Origin: Acidimangrovimonas sp.
Lineage (GTDB): Bacteria; Pseudomonadota; Alphaproteobacteria; Rhodobacterales; Rhodobacteraceae
Length of the DNA stretch: 10,778 nucleotides
Direction: 5' to 3'
NCBI GenBank assembly: GCA_030147905.1
Contig: JASBUM010000346.1
Span: 1 to 10,778 of the forward strand
Shown here one piece after another: positions 1 through 6,913 of this stretch. The notes under the pieces are model-generated. The model was not told where the DNA came from. It did no database searches and saw only the letters and a list, made by a program, of their open reading frames with translations. The translations under genes and the position numbers were made by a program. Every line of letters begins with the position of its first letter. Position 1 is the first letter of the stretch.

Positions 1-1434
1 CTGCCAGCGACGGTGGCGCGCCCCCGCCATGACCGCGGCGCGGCCACGGTCGGGATCGTCCATCTGGGCGTCGGTGCGTTTCACCGGGCGCATCAGGCGG
101 TCTACACCGATGCGGTGCTGGCCGCTGGCGATCCGGGCTGGGCGATCGCCGGGGTGTCGCTGCGCAGCCCCGACACGCGCGATGCGCTGGCGCCGCAGGA
201 CGGGCTCTATACCGTCGTCGAGCGCACCGCCGCGGGCGACGCGGCCCGGGTGATCGGCAGCCTCGTCCGGCTGATGGTCGCCCCCGAGGATCCCGGGGCG
301 GTGCTGGCGCAGATGGCGTCTCCGGGCGTGCGCATCGTTTCCCTGACGGTGACGGAGAAGGGCTATTGCCACCAGCCGGCCACCGGCATGCTGGACGAGA
401 CACATCCCGATATCGTGCATGATCTCGCCCATCCGGAGGCGCCGCGATCGGCCGTGGGCTTTCTGGTCGCGGCGCTGGACCGCCGCCGGCAGGCCGGCCT
501 TCGGCCCTTCACGGTGCTGTCTTGCGACAACCTGCCGGCCAACGGCGAGACCGTGGCCCGCGTCGCCACCCGCTTCGCGACCCTGCGCAGCCCCGAACTT
601 GGCGCCTGGGTGGCGGCGCATGTCGCCTTCCCCTCGACCATGGTCGACCGGATCGTGCCCGCCACCACCGATGCCGACCGCGCCGCGGCCGCGGCGATGC
701 TGGGGCTGGAAGATGCCTGGCCGATCGTCACCGAGGGCTTCAGCCAGTGGGTGATCGAGGACCGATTTCCCGCCGGCCGTCCGGCGTGGGAGACGCATGG
801 CGCGAAGCTTGTCGCGGATGTGACGCCGTTCGAGCTGATGAAGCTGCGGCTGCTCAACGCCAGCCATTCGAGCCTTGCCTATCTCGGCTATCTCGCCGGG
901 CATGAGACCGTGTCCGAGGCGATGGCGGCACCGGGTTTCGCGCGCTTCGTCGAGCGGCTGATGGAGGAGGAGATCACGCCGACGCTGCCGCCGCTGCCGG
1001 GTTTCGACCTTGCCGCCTACAGGGCCGAACTCCGCGCGCGGTTCCGCAATCCGGCGCTGCGCCACCGGCTTTACCAGATCGCGATGGACGGCTCGCAGAA
1101 GCTGCCGCAGCGGATGCTTGGCGCGGTGCGCGACCGGCTCGCGGCGGAGGCGCCGTTCCCGCTTCTGGCGACCGGCGTCGCGGCGTGGATGCGCTATGCC
1201 GCGGGCTTCGACGAGACCGGGGCGCCGATCGCCGTGCAGGACCCGCTTGCCGACACGATCCGCACGCGCCTTGCGGGGCGGCGCGACGCGGCGTCGATCC
1301 ACGCCGTGGCGATGTCGCTGACCGCGGTCTTCGGCGAGGACCTGCCGGCGTCGGAGCCGTTTCTCGCCGCGACCCGCGAAAGCCTTGCGCGGCTGATGGC
1401 GGAAGGCGCGGCGCGCGTGGTGGCGCAGAGCTGA
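1..1434 (+). CDS. Mannitol dehydrogenase family oxidoreductase, 5' end outside window
   Basis: This is a long-chain polyol dehydrogenase of the mannitol 2-dehydrogenase/fructuronate reductase family, which interconverts a polyol (mannitol, arabinitol, sorbitol or mannonate) and the ketose with NAD(H) in the cytoplasm. The frame is open from base 1: the first codons read LPATVARPRHDR, the usual N-terminal region of the family, so the GTG at 13 is probably internal and the true start lies upstream. Visible motifs are the N-terminal Rossmann segment LGVGAFHRAH, TEKGY, CDNLPANG and the catalytic cluster KLRLLNASH starting at base 841. Its Lys, Asn and His have the spacing of Lys295/Asn300/His303 in Pseudomonas fluorescens mannitol 2-dehydrogenase. 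About 478 residues are visible, close to full family length. The gene converges on the ROK gene, so it likely belongs to a different, upstream transcription unit. The substrate cannot be assigned from sequence. Confidence 0.93.
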   Translation: MPATVARPRHDRGAATVGIVHLGVGAFHRAHQAVYTDAVLAAGDPGWAIAGVSLRSPDTRDALAPQDGLYTVVERTAAGDAARVIGSLVRLMVAPEDPGAVLAQMASPGVRIVSLTVTEKGYCHQPATGMLDETHPDIVHDLAHPEAPRSAVGFLVAALDRRRQAGLRPFTVLSCDNLPANGETVARVATRFATLRSPELGAWVAAHVAFPSTMVDRIVPATTDADRAAAAAMLGLEDAWPIVTEGFSQWVIEDRFPAGRPAWETHGAKLVADVTPFELMKLRLLNASHSSLAYLGYLAGHETVSEAMAAPGFARFVERLMEEEITPTLPPLPGFDLAAYRAELRARFRNPALRHRLYQIAMDGSQKLPQRMLGAVRDRLAAEAPFPLLATGVAAWMRYAAGFDETGAPIAVQDPLADTIRTRLAGRRDAASIHAVAMSLTAVFGEDLPASEPFLAATRESLARLMAEGAARVVAQS

Positions 1435-1452
1435 CCGGCCGACGGCGGCGGG

Positions 1453-1475
1453 CGCGGCGGACGGTTTTCGCCGCG
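1453..1475. terminator. Hairpin between convergent genes
   Basis: CGCGGCG (1453-1459) and CGCCGCG (1469-1475) form a perfect 7-bp stem around a 9-base loop that contains TTTT. It sits in the 55-base gap between the stops of the dehydrogenase and the ROK gene, so it could end transcription from either side. There is no T-tract after the stem on either strand, so it may only be a Rho-assisted or RNA-stabilising structure. Chance GC pairing is possible in this composition. Confidence 0.35.
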
Positions 1476-1489
1476 ATCGCGGCATGGTC

Positions 1490-2704
1490 TCAGGCCTTGA
1501 GCAGCGCCGAGTAGCTGGGGTTGAAGAACCGCGCGATCGGCTCGGCGGCGGCGCCCACTGCCACCGCCCATGGATCGGCGCGGCCGGGCTGGATGCGGGG
1601 ATGGCTGCGCGCCACGCGATCCGCGAGCGAGGCAAGCAGCGGCTCCATCCGCGCGACAAGCAGATCGATCAGGCTGCGCGGCGCGCCCCCGCACAGGACG
1701 ACCGTCTGGGGGTCGAAAACCGTCTCCAGCAGGTGGACCATCCAGCGCAACCGGTCCGCCGCCACCTCCGCCCAGGCCAGAAGCGCGGTATTGCCATCGG
1801 CGATCGCACGGTCGATCCGGGCAAACAGCGCGGAATCGGCCGGATCGAAACCCATCGCGGCGCAGAGCGAGGCGAGCGAGGCGGTATGTTCCAGCGGCTC
1901 GGGCGTACCCGCGCCCCGGCCCCCGGGCGGTGCAAGCGCCATCCCGATCTCACCGGCATTGCCGGTCTGGCCGCCGAACACCTCGCCATTGAGGATGAGC
2001 CCGGCGCCGAGGCCGTAGCCAAGATAGATGCAGACCGCATTGTCGAGACCGTGGGCCGCGCCGATCAGCCGCTCGGCCGTGGCGGCAGCCGAGGCGTCGT
2101 TTTGCAGCGCCACCTCCAGCCCGGTCGCCTCGGTCAGCCGCTCCAGCAGCGGATAGCGCTGCCAGGCCAGCATCGAGAACAGCGGATCGCCATCCTCGGT
2201 CTCCCGCCCGAACGGCCCCGGCATCGCGACTCCGAGGCCGACCAGCCGGTCCGCCGCCTTCGGCCGCCGCGCCATCAGTTCGTCCTGCGCCGCGCCGATC
2301 AGATCGAGGATCGCGGCGACACCCGCCTCGGGCCCCGTGCAGGCCGGTTCGACTTCGCGTTGCAACAGCACCTCGCCGACCAGATTCACCGCCACCGTGC
2401 GGAATACGTGGCGGTCGATCTGCAAGCCGAAGGAAAAGGCCCCGTCCGGCACCAGCGTGTAGGGCGTGGCCGGCTTGCCGCGGGCCGAGCGCACGGCATC
2501 GAGCGGTCGCACCAGCCCGCGCCGCTGCAGATCATCGACAAGGTTGGAGACGGTCTGCTTGGTCAGTTGCGTGGCGCGCGCAAGCTCTGCCCGCGACAGG
2601 GGACCGTTCACCCGTAGCGCGTCGACGATGACACGGCGGTTGTGCAGGTTGGCCCCGCCGAGGTTTGTGCCGCTGACCGCGCGGATCTCCCGCGTTTCGC
2701 CCAC
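1490..2704 (-). CDS. ROK-family transcriptional repressor (zinc site lost)
   Basis: 404 residues, typical for ROK (NagC/Mlc/XylR-type) repressors. Residues about 35-70 form an N-terminal winged helix-turn-helix (LSRAELARATQLTKQTVSNL), followed by an actin-like sugar-kinase fold with GVAMPGPFG (158-166), NDAS with the catalytic-type Asp203, and a glycine-rich LGYGLGAGLILNGEVFGG (228-245). The usual structural zinc site (GEIGH plus CxCGxxGC) is absent: residue 255 is Met and residues 259-275 hold no cysteine. The GTG start at 2704 is preceded by GAGAGGAAC and leads directly into the conserved pre-HTH region. It is divergent from the sugar operon, with a palindrome in the shared promoter region, so it most likely represses that operon and itself, and is released by a sugar or sugar phosphate. 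The role is inferred from family and position; the ligand is unknown. Confidence 0.93.
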   Translation of the reverse strand: MGETREIRAVSGTNLGGANLHNRRVIVDALRVNGPLSRAELARATQLTKQTVSNLVDDLQRRGLVRPLDAVRSARGKPATPYTLVPDGAFSFGLQIDRHVFRTVAVNLVGEVLLQREVEPACTGPEAGVAAILDLIGAAQDELMARRPKAADRLVGLGVAMPGPFGRETEDGDPLFSMLAWQRYPLLERLTEATGLEVALQNDASAAATAERLIGAAHGLDNAVCIYLGYGLGAGLILNGEVFGGQTGNAGEIGMALAPPGGRGAGTPEPLEHTASLASLCAAMGFDPADSALFARIDRAIADGNTALLAWAEVAADRLRWMVHLLETVFDPQTVVLCGGAPRSLIDLLVARMEPLLASLADRVARSHPRIQPGRADPWAVAVGAAAEPIARFFNPSYSALLKA

Positions 2705-2730
2705 CTCGCGTTCCTCTCCGAGAATCCGTC

Positions 2731-2759
2731 TTGACAGGCCATATGCCGCCGATCATCTT
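2731..2759 (+). promoter_or_regulatory. Putative promoter of the sugar operon
   Basis: A perfect -35 hexamer TTGACA (2731-2736) is followed by a 17-base spacer and CATCTT (2754-2759), a weak 3/6 match to TATAAT. This gives a start near 2766 and an untranslated leader of about 155 bases before the binding-protein gene. The poor -10 is common in alphaproteobacteria. The palindrome at 2758-2780 begins in the -10 box and covers the expected start, the usual place for a repressor site. Confidence 0.5.
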
Positions 2760-2766
2760 AAGTCAA
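2738..2766 (-). promoter_or_regulatory. Putative promoter of the ROK gene
   Basis: On the minus strand TTGACT (2766-2761) is followed after 17 bases by TATGGC (2743-2738): 5/6 and 3/6 matches to sigma-70 consensus. Transcription would begin near 2731, about 27 bases before the GTG start. The -35 box lies inside the palindrome at 2758-2780, which fits autoregulation. Prediction by eye only. Confidence 0.4.
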
Positions 2767-2780
2767 TCAATTAGACTAAA
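2758..2780. promoter_or_regulatory. Probable ROK operator palindrome
   Basis: TTAAGTC, nine bases, GACTAAA. The two arms match as an inverted repeat at 6 of 7 positions. The site is strikingly AT-rich in a GC-rich region and resembles the TTTAGT...ACTAAA style of sites described for ROK/XylR-type repressors (from memory). It overlaps the -10 and start of the forward promoter and the -35 of the reverse promoter, so one bound dimer could block both. Confidence 0.6.
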
Positions 2781-2831
2781 GACCGGAAGAGTCGGGGACG
2801 CAAGGACGCGTCTCACAAGGCACGCACAGGG

Positions 2832-2849
2832 AGGTGACGGATGTCACCT
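2832..2849 (+). promoter_or_regulatory. Leader hairpin covering a Shine-Dalgarno sequence
   Basis: AGGTGAC-GGAT-GTCACCT is a perfect 7-bp stem with a tetraloop. Its 5' arm contains part of the strong GGGAGGTGA ribosome-binding sequence (2830-2838), and the ATG of a 20-codon frame lies at the loop edge (2841-2843). The structure could therefore control translation of that small frame in the operon leader. Confidence 0.4.
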
Positions 2850-2903
2850 ATGCGCGCGAAAGTTCAGGGATCCGGTCCGGGTCCCTCGCAACGTGCAACG
2901 TGA
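2841..2903 (+). CDS. Possible 20-residue leader peptide
   Basis: The ATG at 2841 opens a 20-codon frame ending in TGA at 2901-2903, just before the ribosome-binding site of the substrate-binding protein (2906-2913). Its own Shine-Dalgarno, GGGAGGTGA at 2830-2838, is closer to the ideal sequence than that of most genes here, with about five bases from GGAGG to ATG. The peptide is basic, rich in Pro/Gly/Ser, and begins MSPMRAK. It has no recognisable family. It could be a regulatory upstream frame coupled to binding-protein translation, or simply chance. Confidence 0.25.
   Translation: MSPMRAKVQGSGPGPSQRAT
2867..2885 (+). promoter_or_regulatory. Second leader hairpin
   Basis: GGGATCC-GGTCC-GGGTCCC forms a 7-bp stem in RNA with one U-G wobble and a five-base loop, about 20 bases before the ribosome-binding site of the binding-protein gene. 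With the hairpin at 2832-2849 it makes the operon leader clearly structured. It could affect message stability or translation; no known riboswitch class is recognised. Confidence 0.35.
2889..2902 (+). repeat. Tandem heptamer CAACGTG x2
   Basis: CAACGTG occurs twice head to tail at 2889-2895 and 2896-2902, immediately before the ribosome-binding site of the binding-protein gene. It may be an accidental duplication or a protein or RNA contact site. Confidence 0.5.
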
Positions 2904-2921
2904 ACAGAGGAGACGACCGCA

Positions 2922-4154
2922 ATGATGAAGATCACACGCTTTCTCGCCATGGCGCTCGGCGCGACGGTTCTCGCCGGCCCGGCGCTGGCCGAAACGACGC
3001 TGAACGCGCTCTTCATGGCCCAGGCCGCCTATTCGGAGAGCGACATCCGCGCGATGACCGCGGATTTCACCAAGGCCCATCCCGACATCAAGGTGAACCT
3101 CGAATTCGTCCCCTACGAGGGCCTGCACGACAAGACCGTGCTCGCCCAGGGCTCGGGCAAGGGCTATGACGTCGTGCTGTTCGACGTGATCTGGCCGGCC
3201 GAATACGCCAAGAACCACGTCTTGCGCGATGTCAGCGCCCGGATCACCCCCGAAATGAAATCCGGCGTGCTGCCCGGCGCCTGGACCACGGTGAAATACG
3301 ACGGCAAGTATTACGGGATGCCGTGGATTCTCGACACCAAATACCTCTTCTACAACAAGAAGATGCTGAAGGAGGCGGGGATAGCCGAACCGCCGAGCAC
3401 CTGGGCGGAACTGGCGGCGGATGCCAAGATCATCAAGGACAAGGGCATCGTCAAATATCCGATCGCCTGGTCCTGGGCGCAGGCCGAGGCGGCGATCTGC
3501 GACTATACCACGCTGGTCTCGGCCTATGGCGGCAGCTTCTACAAGGACGGCAAGCCGGTCTTCGACCGGGACGGCGGGCTGAAGGCGCTGCAATACATGG
3601 TGAACAGCTACAAGTCCGGGATCTCCAACCCGAATTCCAAGGAATTCCTCGAAGAGGACGTCCGCCATGTCTTCGAGAACGGTCAGGCCGCCTTCGCGTT
3701 GAACTGGACCTACATGTACAATCTCGCCAACGACCCGAAGACCAGCAAGGTCGCGGGCGAGGTCGGGGTGGTGCCGGCGCCGGGCGTCAAGGGCATCTCC
3801 AAGGTCTCGGCGGTGAACGGCTCCATGGGGCTGGGGATCACCGCGACCTCCAGGCATCCCGACCAGGCCTGGCAGTATATCGCCTTCATGACCTCGCAGA
3901 AGGAGCAGGACGCCTATGCCAAGCTGTCGCTTCCGATCTGGTCCGCGTCCTATTCCAGCCCCGAGGTGACCAAGGGGCAGGAAAGCCTGATCGCGGCGGC
4001 CAAGGTGGCGCTGGCGGCGATGTATCCGCGACCGACGACGCCCGACTATCAGGTGCTTTCGGCCTCGTTGCAGCAGGCGATCCAGAAGGCGCTTCTGGGC
4101 AAGGAGACCCCGAAACAGGCGCTCGAGGCCGCGGCCAAGGGTGGCGGGTTGTGA
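2922..4154 (+). CDS. Sugar ABC transporter periplasmic substrate-binding protein
   Basis: 410-residue family-1 extracellular solute-binding protein (SBP_bac_1 type), which captures a sugar in the periplasm and delivers it to the two permeases encoded next. A Sec signal peptide is plain: MMKITR, a hydrophobic core, and an ALA cleavage site after residue 23. The mature chain has the usual family segments: an N-terminal lobe with FTKAHPDIKV, YDVVLFDVIWPAEY near residues 85-98, GKYYGMPWILDTKYLFYNKKML near 127-148, and a C-terminal tail ending in a helical Ala/Lys-rich stretch. The start is ATG 2922 (ATG 2925 also possible), with AGAGGAGA at 2906-2913 eight bases upstream. It is the first gene of the six-gene operon behind the ROK-controlled promoter, and a hairpin follows its stop, suggesting higher expression than the rest. 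The ligand is not readable from sequence; operon content suggests an amino sugar or fructosamine. Confidence 0.95.
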   Translation: MMKITRFLAMALGATVLAGPALAETTLNALFMAQAAYSESDIRAMTADFTKAHPDIKVNLEFVPYEGLHDKTVLAQGSGKGYDVVLFDVIWPAEYAKNHVLRDVSARITPEMKSGVLPGAWTTVKYDGKYYGMPWILDTKYLFYNKKMLKEAGIAEPPSTWAELAADAKIIKDKGIVKYPIAWSWAQAEAAICDYTTLVSAYGGSFYKDGKPVFDRDGGLKALQYMVNSYKSGISNPNSKEFLEEDVRHVFENGQAAFALNWTYMYNLANDPKTSKVAGEVGVVPAPGVKGISKVSAVNGSMGLGITATSRHPDQAWQYIAFMTSQKEQDAYAKLSLPIWSASYSSPEVTKGQESLIAAAKVALAAMYPRPTTPDYQVLSASLQQAIQKALLGKETPKQALEAAAKGGGL

Positions 4155-4159
4155 AATCG

Positions 4160-4184
4160 GGGGCGGGCGCGAAGACCCTGCCCC
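4160..4184 (+). promoter_or_regulatory. Intercistronic stem-loop after the binding-protein gene
   Basis: GGGGCGGG (4160-4167) pairs with CCC-T-GCCCC (4176-4184): eight GC pairs with one bulged T, around an eight-base loop. It lies in the 46-base gap between the binding protein and the first permease, the only real gap in the operon. In other binding-protein operons such structures protect the upstream message or partly terminate transcription, giving excess binding protein. That role here is inferred. Confidence 0.45.
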
Positions 4185-4200
4185 GGCATGGGCTGACCCT

Positions 4201-5085
4201 ATGACGAGACCATGGATCAGCCTTCGCGGCTGGCTGCTGATGCTGCCCCTGCTTGTCGTCATGCTGGCGGTGGTCGGCTGGCCGCTTGCCGACACCGTGC
4301 GGCTGTCGTTCACCGACGCGCGGCTGGTCGGCAGCGGCGGCCGATACGTTGGCCTCGAAAACTACCGCCGCATCTTCGCGGCCCCGGCCTTCTGGCGCTC
4401 GCTTTCGGTGACGACGGAATTCGCCGTGATCTCGGTCACGGCGGAGCTTGTCCTGGGCGTGCTTGCAGCACTGCTGCTCGACCAGAAATTTGCCGGCCGC
4501 AACATCCTGCGCGGACTGATGATCCTGCCCTGGGCGCTGCCGACGGTGGTCAATGCCACGCTCTGGCGGCTGATCTACAACCCCGAATATGGCGCGCTGA
4601 ACGCGGCGCTGACGCAGACCGGCGTGCTTGGCGCCTACCGCTCGTGGCTGGGCGAGCCGGGCTCGGCGCTGGCGGCGTTGATCGTCGCCGATGCATGGAA
4701 GAACTTCCCGCTGGTGGCGCTGATCGCGCTGGCCGCGCTTCAGGCGGTGCCGCGCGACATCAAGGCCGCCGCGCTGGTCGACGGTGCCGGTCCCTTCGCG
4801 CGGTTCCGCTTCGTGCTGCTGCCCTATCTGATCGGCCCGCTGGTGGTGGCGCTTGTCCTGCGCATGATCGAGGCCTTCAAGGTGTTCGACATCATCTGGG
4901 TGATGACGCGCGGCGGTCCGGCGAATTCGACCCGCTCGCTCTCGATTCTGGTCTATCAGCAGGCCTTCTCGTTCCAGCATGCCGGCATCGGCGCCTCGCT
5001 TGCGCTGGTCGTGACGCTGCTGGTCACCGTGCTTGCCGCGACCTATGCCACGGCGATGCGCAGGACGGCGGGGGCGGGCGCCTGA
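4201..5085 (+). CDS. Sugar ABC transporter permease, MalF/UgpA-like
   Basis: 294-residue inner-membrane subunit forming half of the translocation channel for the imported sugar. Hydrophobic segments are visible near residues 11-30, 70-93, 104-119, 155-182, 205-225 and 265-282, consistent with six helices. The cytoplasmic EAA loop that contacts the ATPase is at about 187-208 (IKAAALVDGAG...LLP); the usual Glu is replaced by Lys188. I chose ATG 4201 because the chain then begins with a short polar segment before the first helix. An in-frame GTG at 4141 would overlap the binding-protein gene and add 20 non-conserved residues. No good ribosome-binding site precedes 4201, so the start is somewhat uncertain and translation may be weak. 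The stop overlaps the next start by one base (TGATG), indicating translational coupling. Confidence 0.93.
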   Translation: MTRPWISLRGWLLMLPLLVVMLAVVGWPLADTVRLSFTDARLVGSGGRYVGLENYRRIFAAPAFWRSLSVTTEFAVISVTAELVLGVLAALLLDQKFAGRNILRGLMILPWALPTVVNATLWRLIYNPEYGALNAALTQTGVLGAYRSWLGEPGSALAALIVADAWKNFPLVALIALAALQAVPRDIKAAALVDGAGPFARFRFVLLPYLIGPLVVALVLRMIEAFKVFDIIWVMTRGGPANSTRSLSILVYQQAFSFQHAGIGASLALVVTLLVTVLAATYATAMRRTAGAGA

Positions 5086-5930
5086 TGGAACGCCGCTCAA
5101 CCGCCTTCTCGATCTTCCTGCACGCGATGGCGCTGCTGCTGGCGCTGGTGATCCTTGCACCTTTCGTCTGGCTGGTGGTGATGAGCGTCTCGCCGGCGGC
5201 CGATCTCTCGGCACGGCCGCTCCACTGGCTGCCCTCGACGCTGGACTTCTCGCGCTACCGGCGGCTGCTGAGCCTTGCCGACAACTCGGTCGGCCGCGCC
5301 TTCCTTTCGGCGCTTTACAACTCGATCCGGGTCGCCGGGATGGCGACGATCGGGGCACTTTGCGTCGCGGTCCCCGCCGGCTGGGCGACCTCGCGGATCC
5401 GGCGGACGCGCTGGTCGCTGTCGGTGGTGATCGCCACCTACATGCTGCCGCCGGTGGCGCTGGCGGTGCCGCTTTACATGACGCTCGCGGCGGCCGGCCT
5501 GCTGAACACGGTCTATGGGCTGGCGCTCGTCTATCTGTCTATCCTCGCGCCCTTCACCACCTGGTTGCTGAAGAGCGGCTTCGACCCGATCCCGCGCGAC
5601 ATCGAGGCCGCCGCCGCCATCGACGGCGCCCGGCTCGACCAGACGCTGCGCATCCTCATCCTGCCGCTTGCCGCGCCGGTGATCGCGACCGCGACGCTTT
5701 TCGCCTTCCTGCTGGCGTGGGACGAATTCTTCTATGCCCTTCTGTTCACCGCCGACCAGAATTCCAAGACCGTCACCGTGGCGATTGCCGACCTTGCCGG
5801 CGGCCGGGTGTCGGATTACGGGCTGATCGCCGCGGCGGGCGTTCTTGCCGCCCTGCCGCCGGTGGTGGTGGGTCTCTTCATGCAGCGCGCCCTGATCTCG
5901 GGGCTGACCGCCGGAGGTGTCAAGGGATGA
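5085..5930 (+). CDS. Sugar ABC transporter permease, MalG/UgpE-like
   Basis: 281-residue second membrane subunit of the importer. Hydrophobic spans are near residues 10-35, 79-100, 113-135, 142-162, 193-212 and 245-267. The EAA loop is well kept at about 174-194 (EAAAAIDGARLDQTLRILILP), the contact site for the ATPase, and the helical region after it, AWDEFFYALLF (211-221), is typical of MalG-like subunits. The ATG at 5085 shares one base with the stop of the first permease. The stop at 5928-5930 overlaps the next gene start by four bases (ATGA). The pair with the upstream MalF-like protein is the normal heterodimer of CUT1-type importers. Substrate is not deducible from this chain. Confidence 0.94.
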   Translation: MERRSTAFSIFLHAMALLLALVILAPFVWLVVMSVSPAADLSARPLHWLPSTLDFSRYRRLLSLADNSVGRAFLSALYNSIRVAGMATIGALCVAVPAGWATSRIRRTRWSLSVVIATYMLPPVALAVPLYMTLAAAGLLNTVYGLALVYLSILAPFTTWLLKSGFDPIPRDIEAAAAIDGARLDQTLRILILPLAAPVIATATLFAFLLAWDEFFYALLFTADQNSKTVTVAIADLAGGRVSDYGLIAAAGVLAALPPVVVGLFMQRALISGLTAGGVKG

Positions 5931-6913
5931 CCGGCCGCACCGCGATCGAGGACGAGATGGCCCGCCAGGGCCCTGACGCGCGCGCCGCGATGGATGCGCC
6001 GGAGGCGGCAGATCTCGCCGCTTCGATCCGGCGCACGGGGCGACTGGTGATGCTTGGCATGGGCGCCTCGCATGCCGCCGGCCGCATCGCCGAACCGGCC
6101 TATCGCGCGCTTGGCATCGACGCGCTGGCACTGCCGTTGTCCGAGCAGCTGGGCCAACCGGTGCCGCTGACCGGGCGCACGGTGCTTGTCACCTCGCAAT
6201 CGGGCGAAAGCGCCGAAGTCCTGCGCTGGCTCGATACTGCCGGCACCGGCGAGGCTTACGGCATCACGCTGGCGGCCGGCTCCACCCTGGCGCGGCGGCT
6301 GCCCTGCCTGATCGGGCCCGGCGGCATCGAGACCGCATTCGCCGCCACCCGCAGCCTGACGGTGACGCTTGCCCTTCATGCCGCCGTTCTCGGCGCGCTC
6401 GGGGCCGACAGCGCGCCCGTCCGCGCCGCGCTCGCCCAACCGGGGACGGCAGATATCGCGCCGGCGCTCGCCGCGCTGGCCGGGGTGCGGGGCGTGGTCG
6501 CTACCGGCCGCCGCCTTGTCGGGCTGGCCGAGGCGATCGCGCTCGGTCTGACGGAACTGTCGCGCCGTCCGTGCTTTGCGCTGGAGGGCGGCCAGCTCCG
6601 CCACGGACCGATGGAGATGCTCGGCCCCGGACTCGGCGTGGTGCTCTTTGCCGGTGACGACCCCACCGCGCCCCTTGTCAGGGACCTTGCCCGCGCGGTC
6701 GCCGGGGCGGGATCCCCGGCGGTGCTGTTCGATGCCTCGGGCGGTGCGGCGCCCTCGGGGGCGGTTCATGTCGCGATGCCGCGCGCCGCGGACATGGCCG
6801 CCGCGCTGTCGCTGTTGCCGACGGCACAGCGGTTCATGCTGGAATTCGCCGCGGCGCGGGTCGCGGATGTCGGCATTCCCCTCCGCTCCAGCAAGATCAC
6901 GAGGGTGGAGTGA
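5927..6913 (+). CDS. Double-SIS GlmS-like phosphosugar isomerase/deaminase (or deglycase)
   Basis: 328 residues made of two SIS domains, equivalent to the isomerase half of glucosamine-6-phosphate synthase (GlmS) with no glutaminase domain. The phosphate-binding loop is SQSGES (90-95), as in GlmS Ser347-Thr352. By my alignment Glu210 (LTELS) matches GlmS Glu488, His226 (QLRHGP) matches His504, and Lys323, sixth from the C-terminus, matches Lys603. GlmS Lys485 and Glu481 are replaced (Gly, Ala). Without an ammonia source it probably works in the catabolic direction: SIS-type glucosamine-6-phosphate deaminase (NagB-II-like), or FrlB/FraB-type deglycase, whose reported FraB pair Glu214/His230 has the same 16-residue spacing. 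Start ATG 5927 has GGAGGTG at 5913-5919, and it overlaps both neighbours by four bases. The position between permeases and kinase supports action on the imported, phosphorylated sugar. Exact reaction uncertain. Confidence 0.9.
   Translation: MTGRTAIEDEMARQGPDARAAMDAPEAADLAASIRRTGRLVMLGMGASHAAGRIAEPAYRALGIDALALPLSEQLGQPVPLTGRTVLVTSQSGESAEVLRWLDTAGTGEAYGITLAAGSTLARRLPCLIGPGGIETAFAATRSLTVTLALHAAVLGALGADSAPVRAALAQPGTADIAPALAALAGVRGVVATGRRLVGLAEAIALGLTELSRRPCFALEGGQLRHGPMEMLGPGLGVVLFAGDDPTAPLVRDLARAVAGAGSPAVLFDASGGAAPSGAVHVAMPRAADMAAALSLLPTAQRFMLEFAAARVADVGIPLRSSKITRVE

Noticed and set aside
13..1434. Dehydrogenase as part of the ROK-controlled sugar operon
   Set aside because: It is separated from the operon by the oppositely oriented ROK gene and converges on it, so it cannot share that transcript; any pathway link is unproven.
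1484..2617. Long open frame on the plus strand opposite the ROK gene
   Set aside because: It is a GC-rich antisense shadow: Arg/Gln/His-rich with no family motifs, while the minus strand has a complete ROK protein.
4141..4200. Earlier GTG start (4141) for the first permease
   Set aside because: It would overlap the binding-protein gene and run through the hairpin; the added 20 residues do not look like a permease N-terminus.
2844..5358. Two long minus-strand frames (2844-4313, 3886-5358) opposite the transporter genes
   Set aside because: Both lie antisense to clear, motif-bearing transporter genes and have low-complexity Arg/Gly/Asp composition typical of shadow frames.
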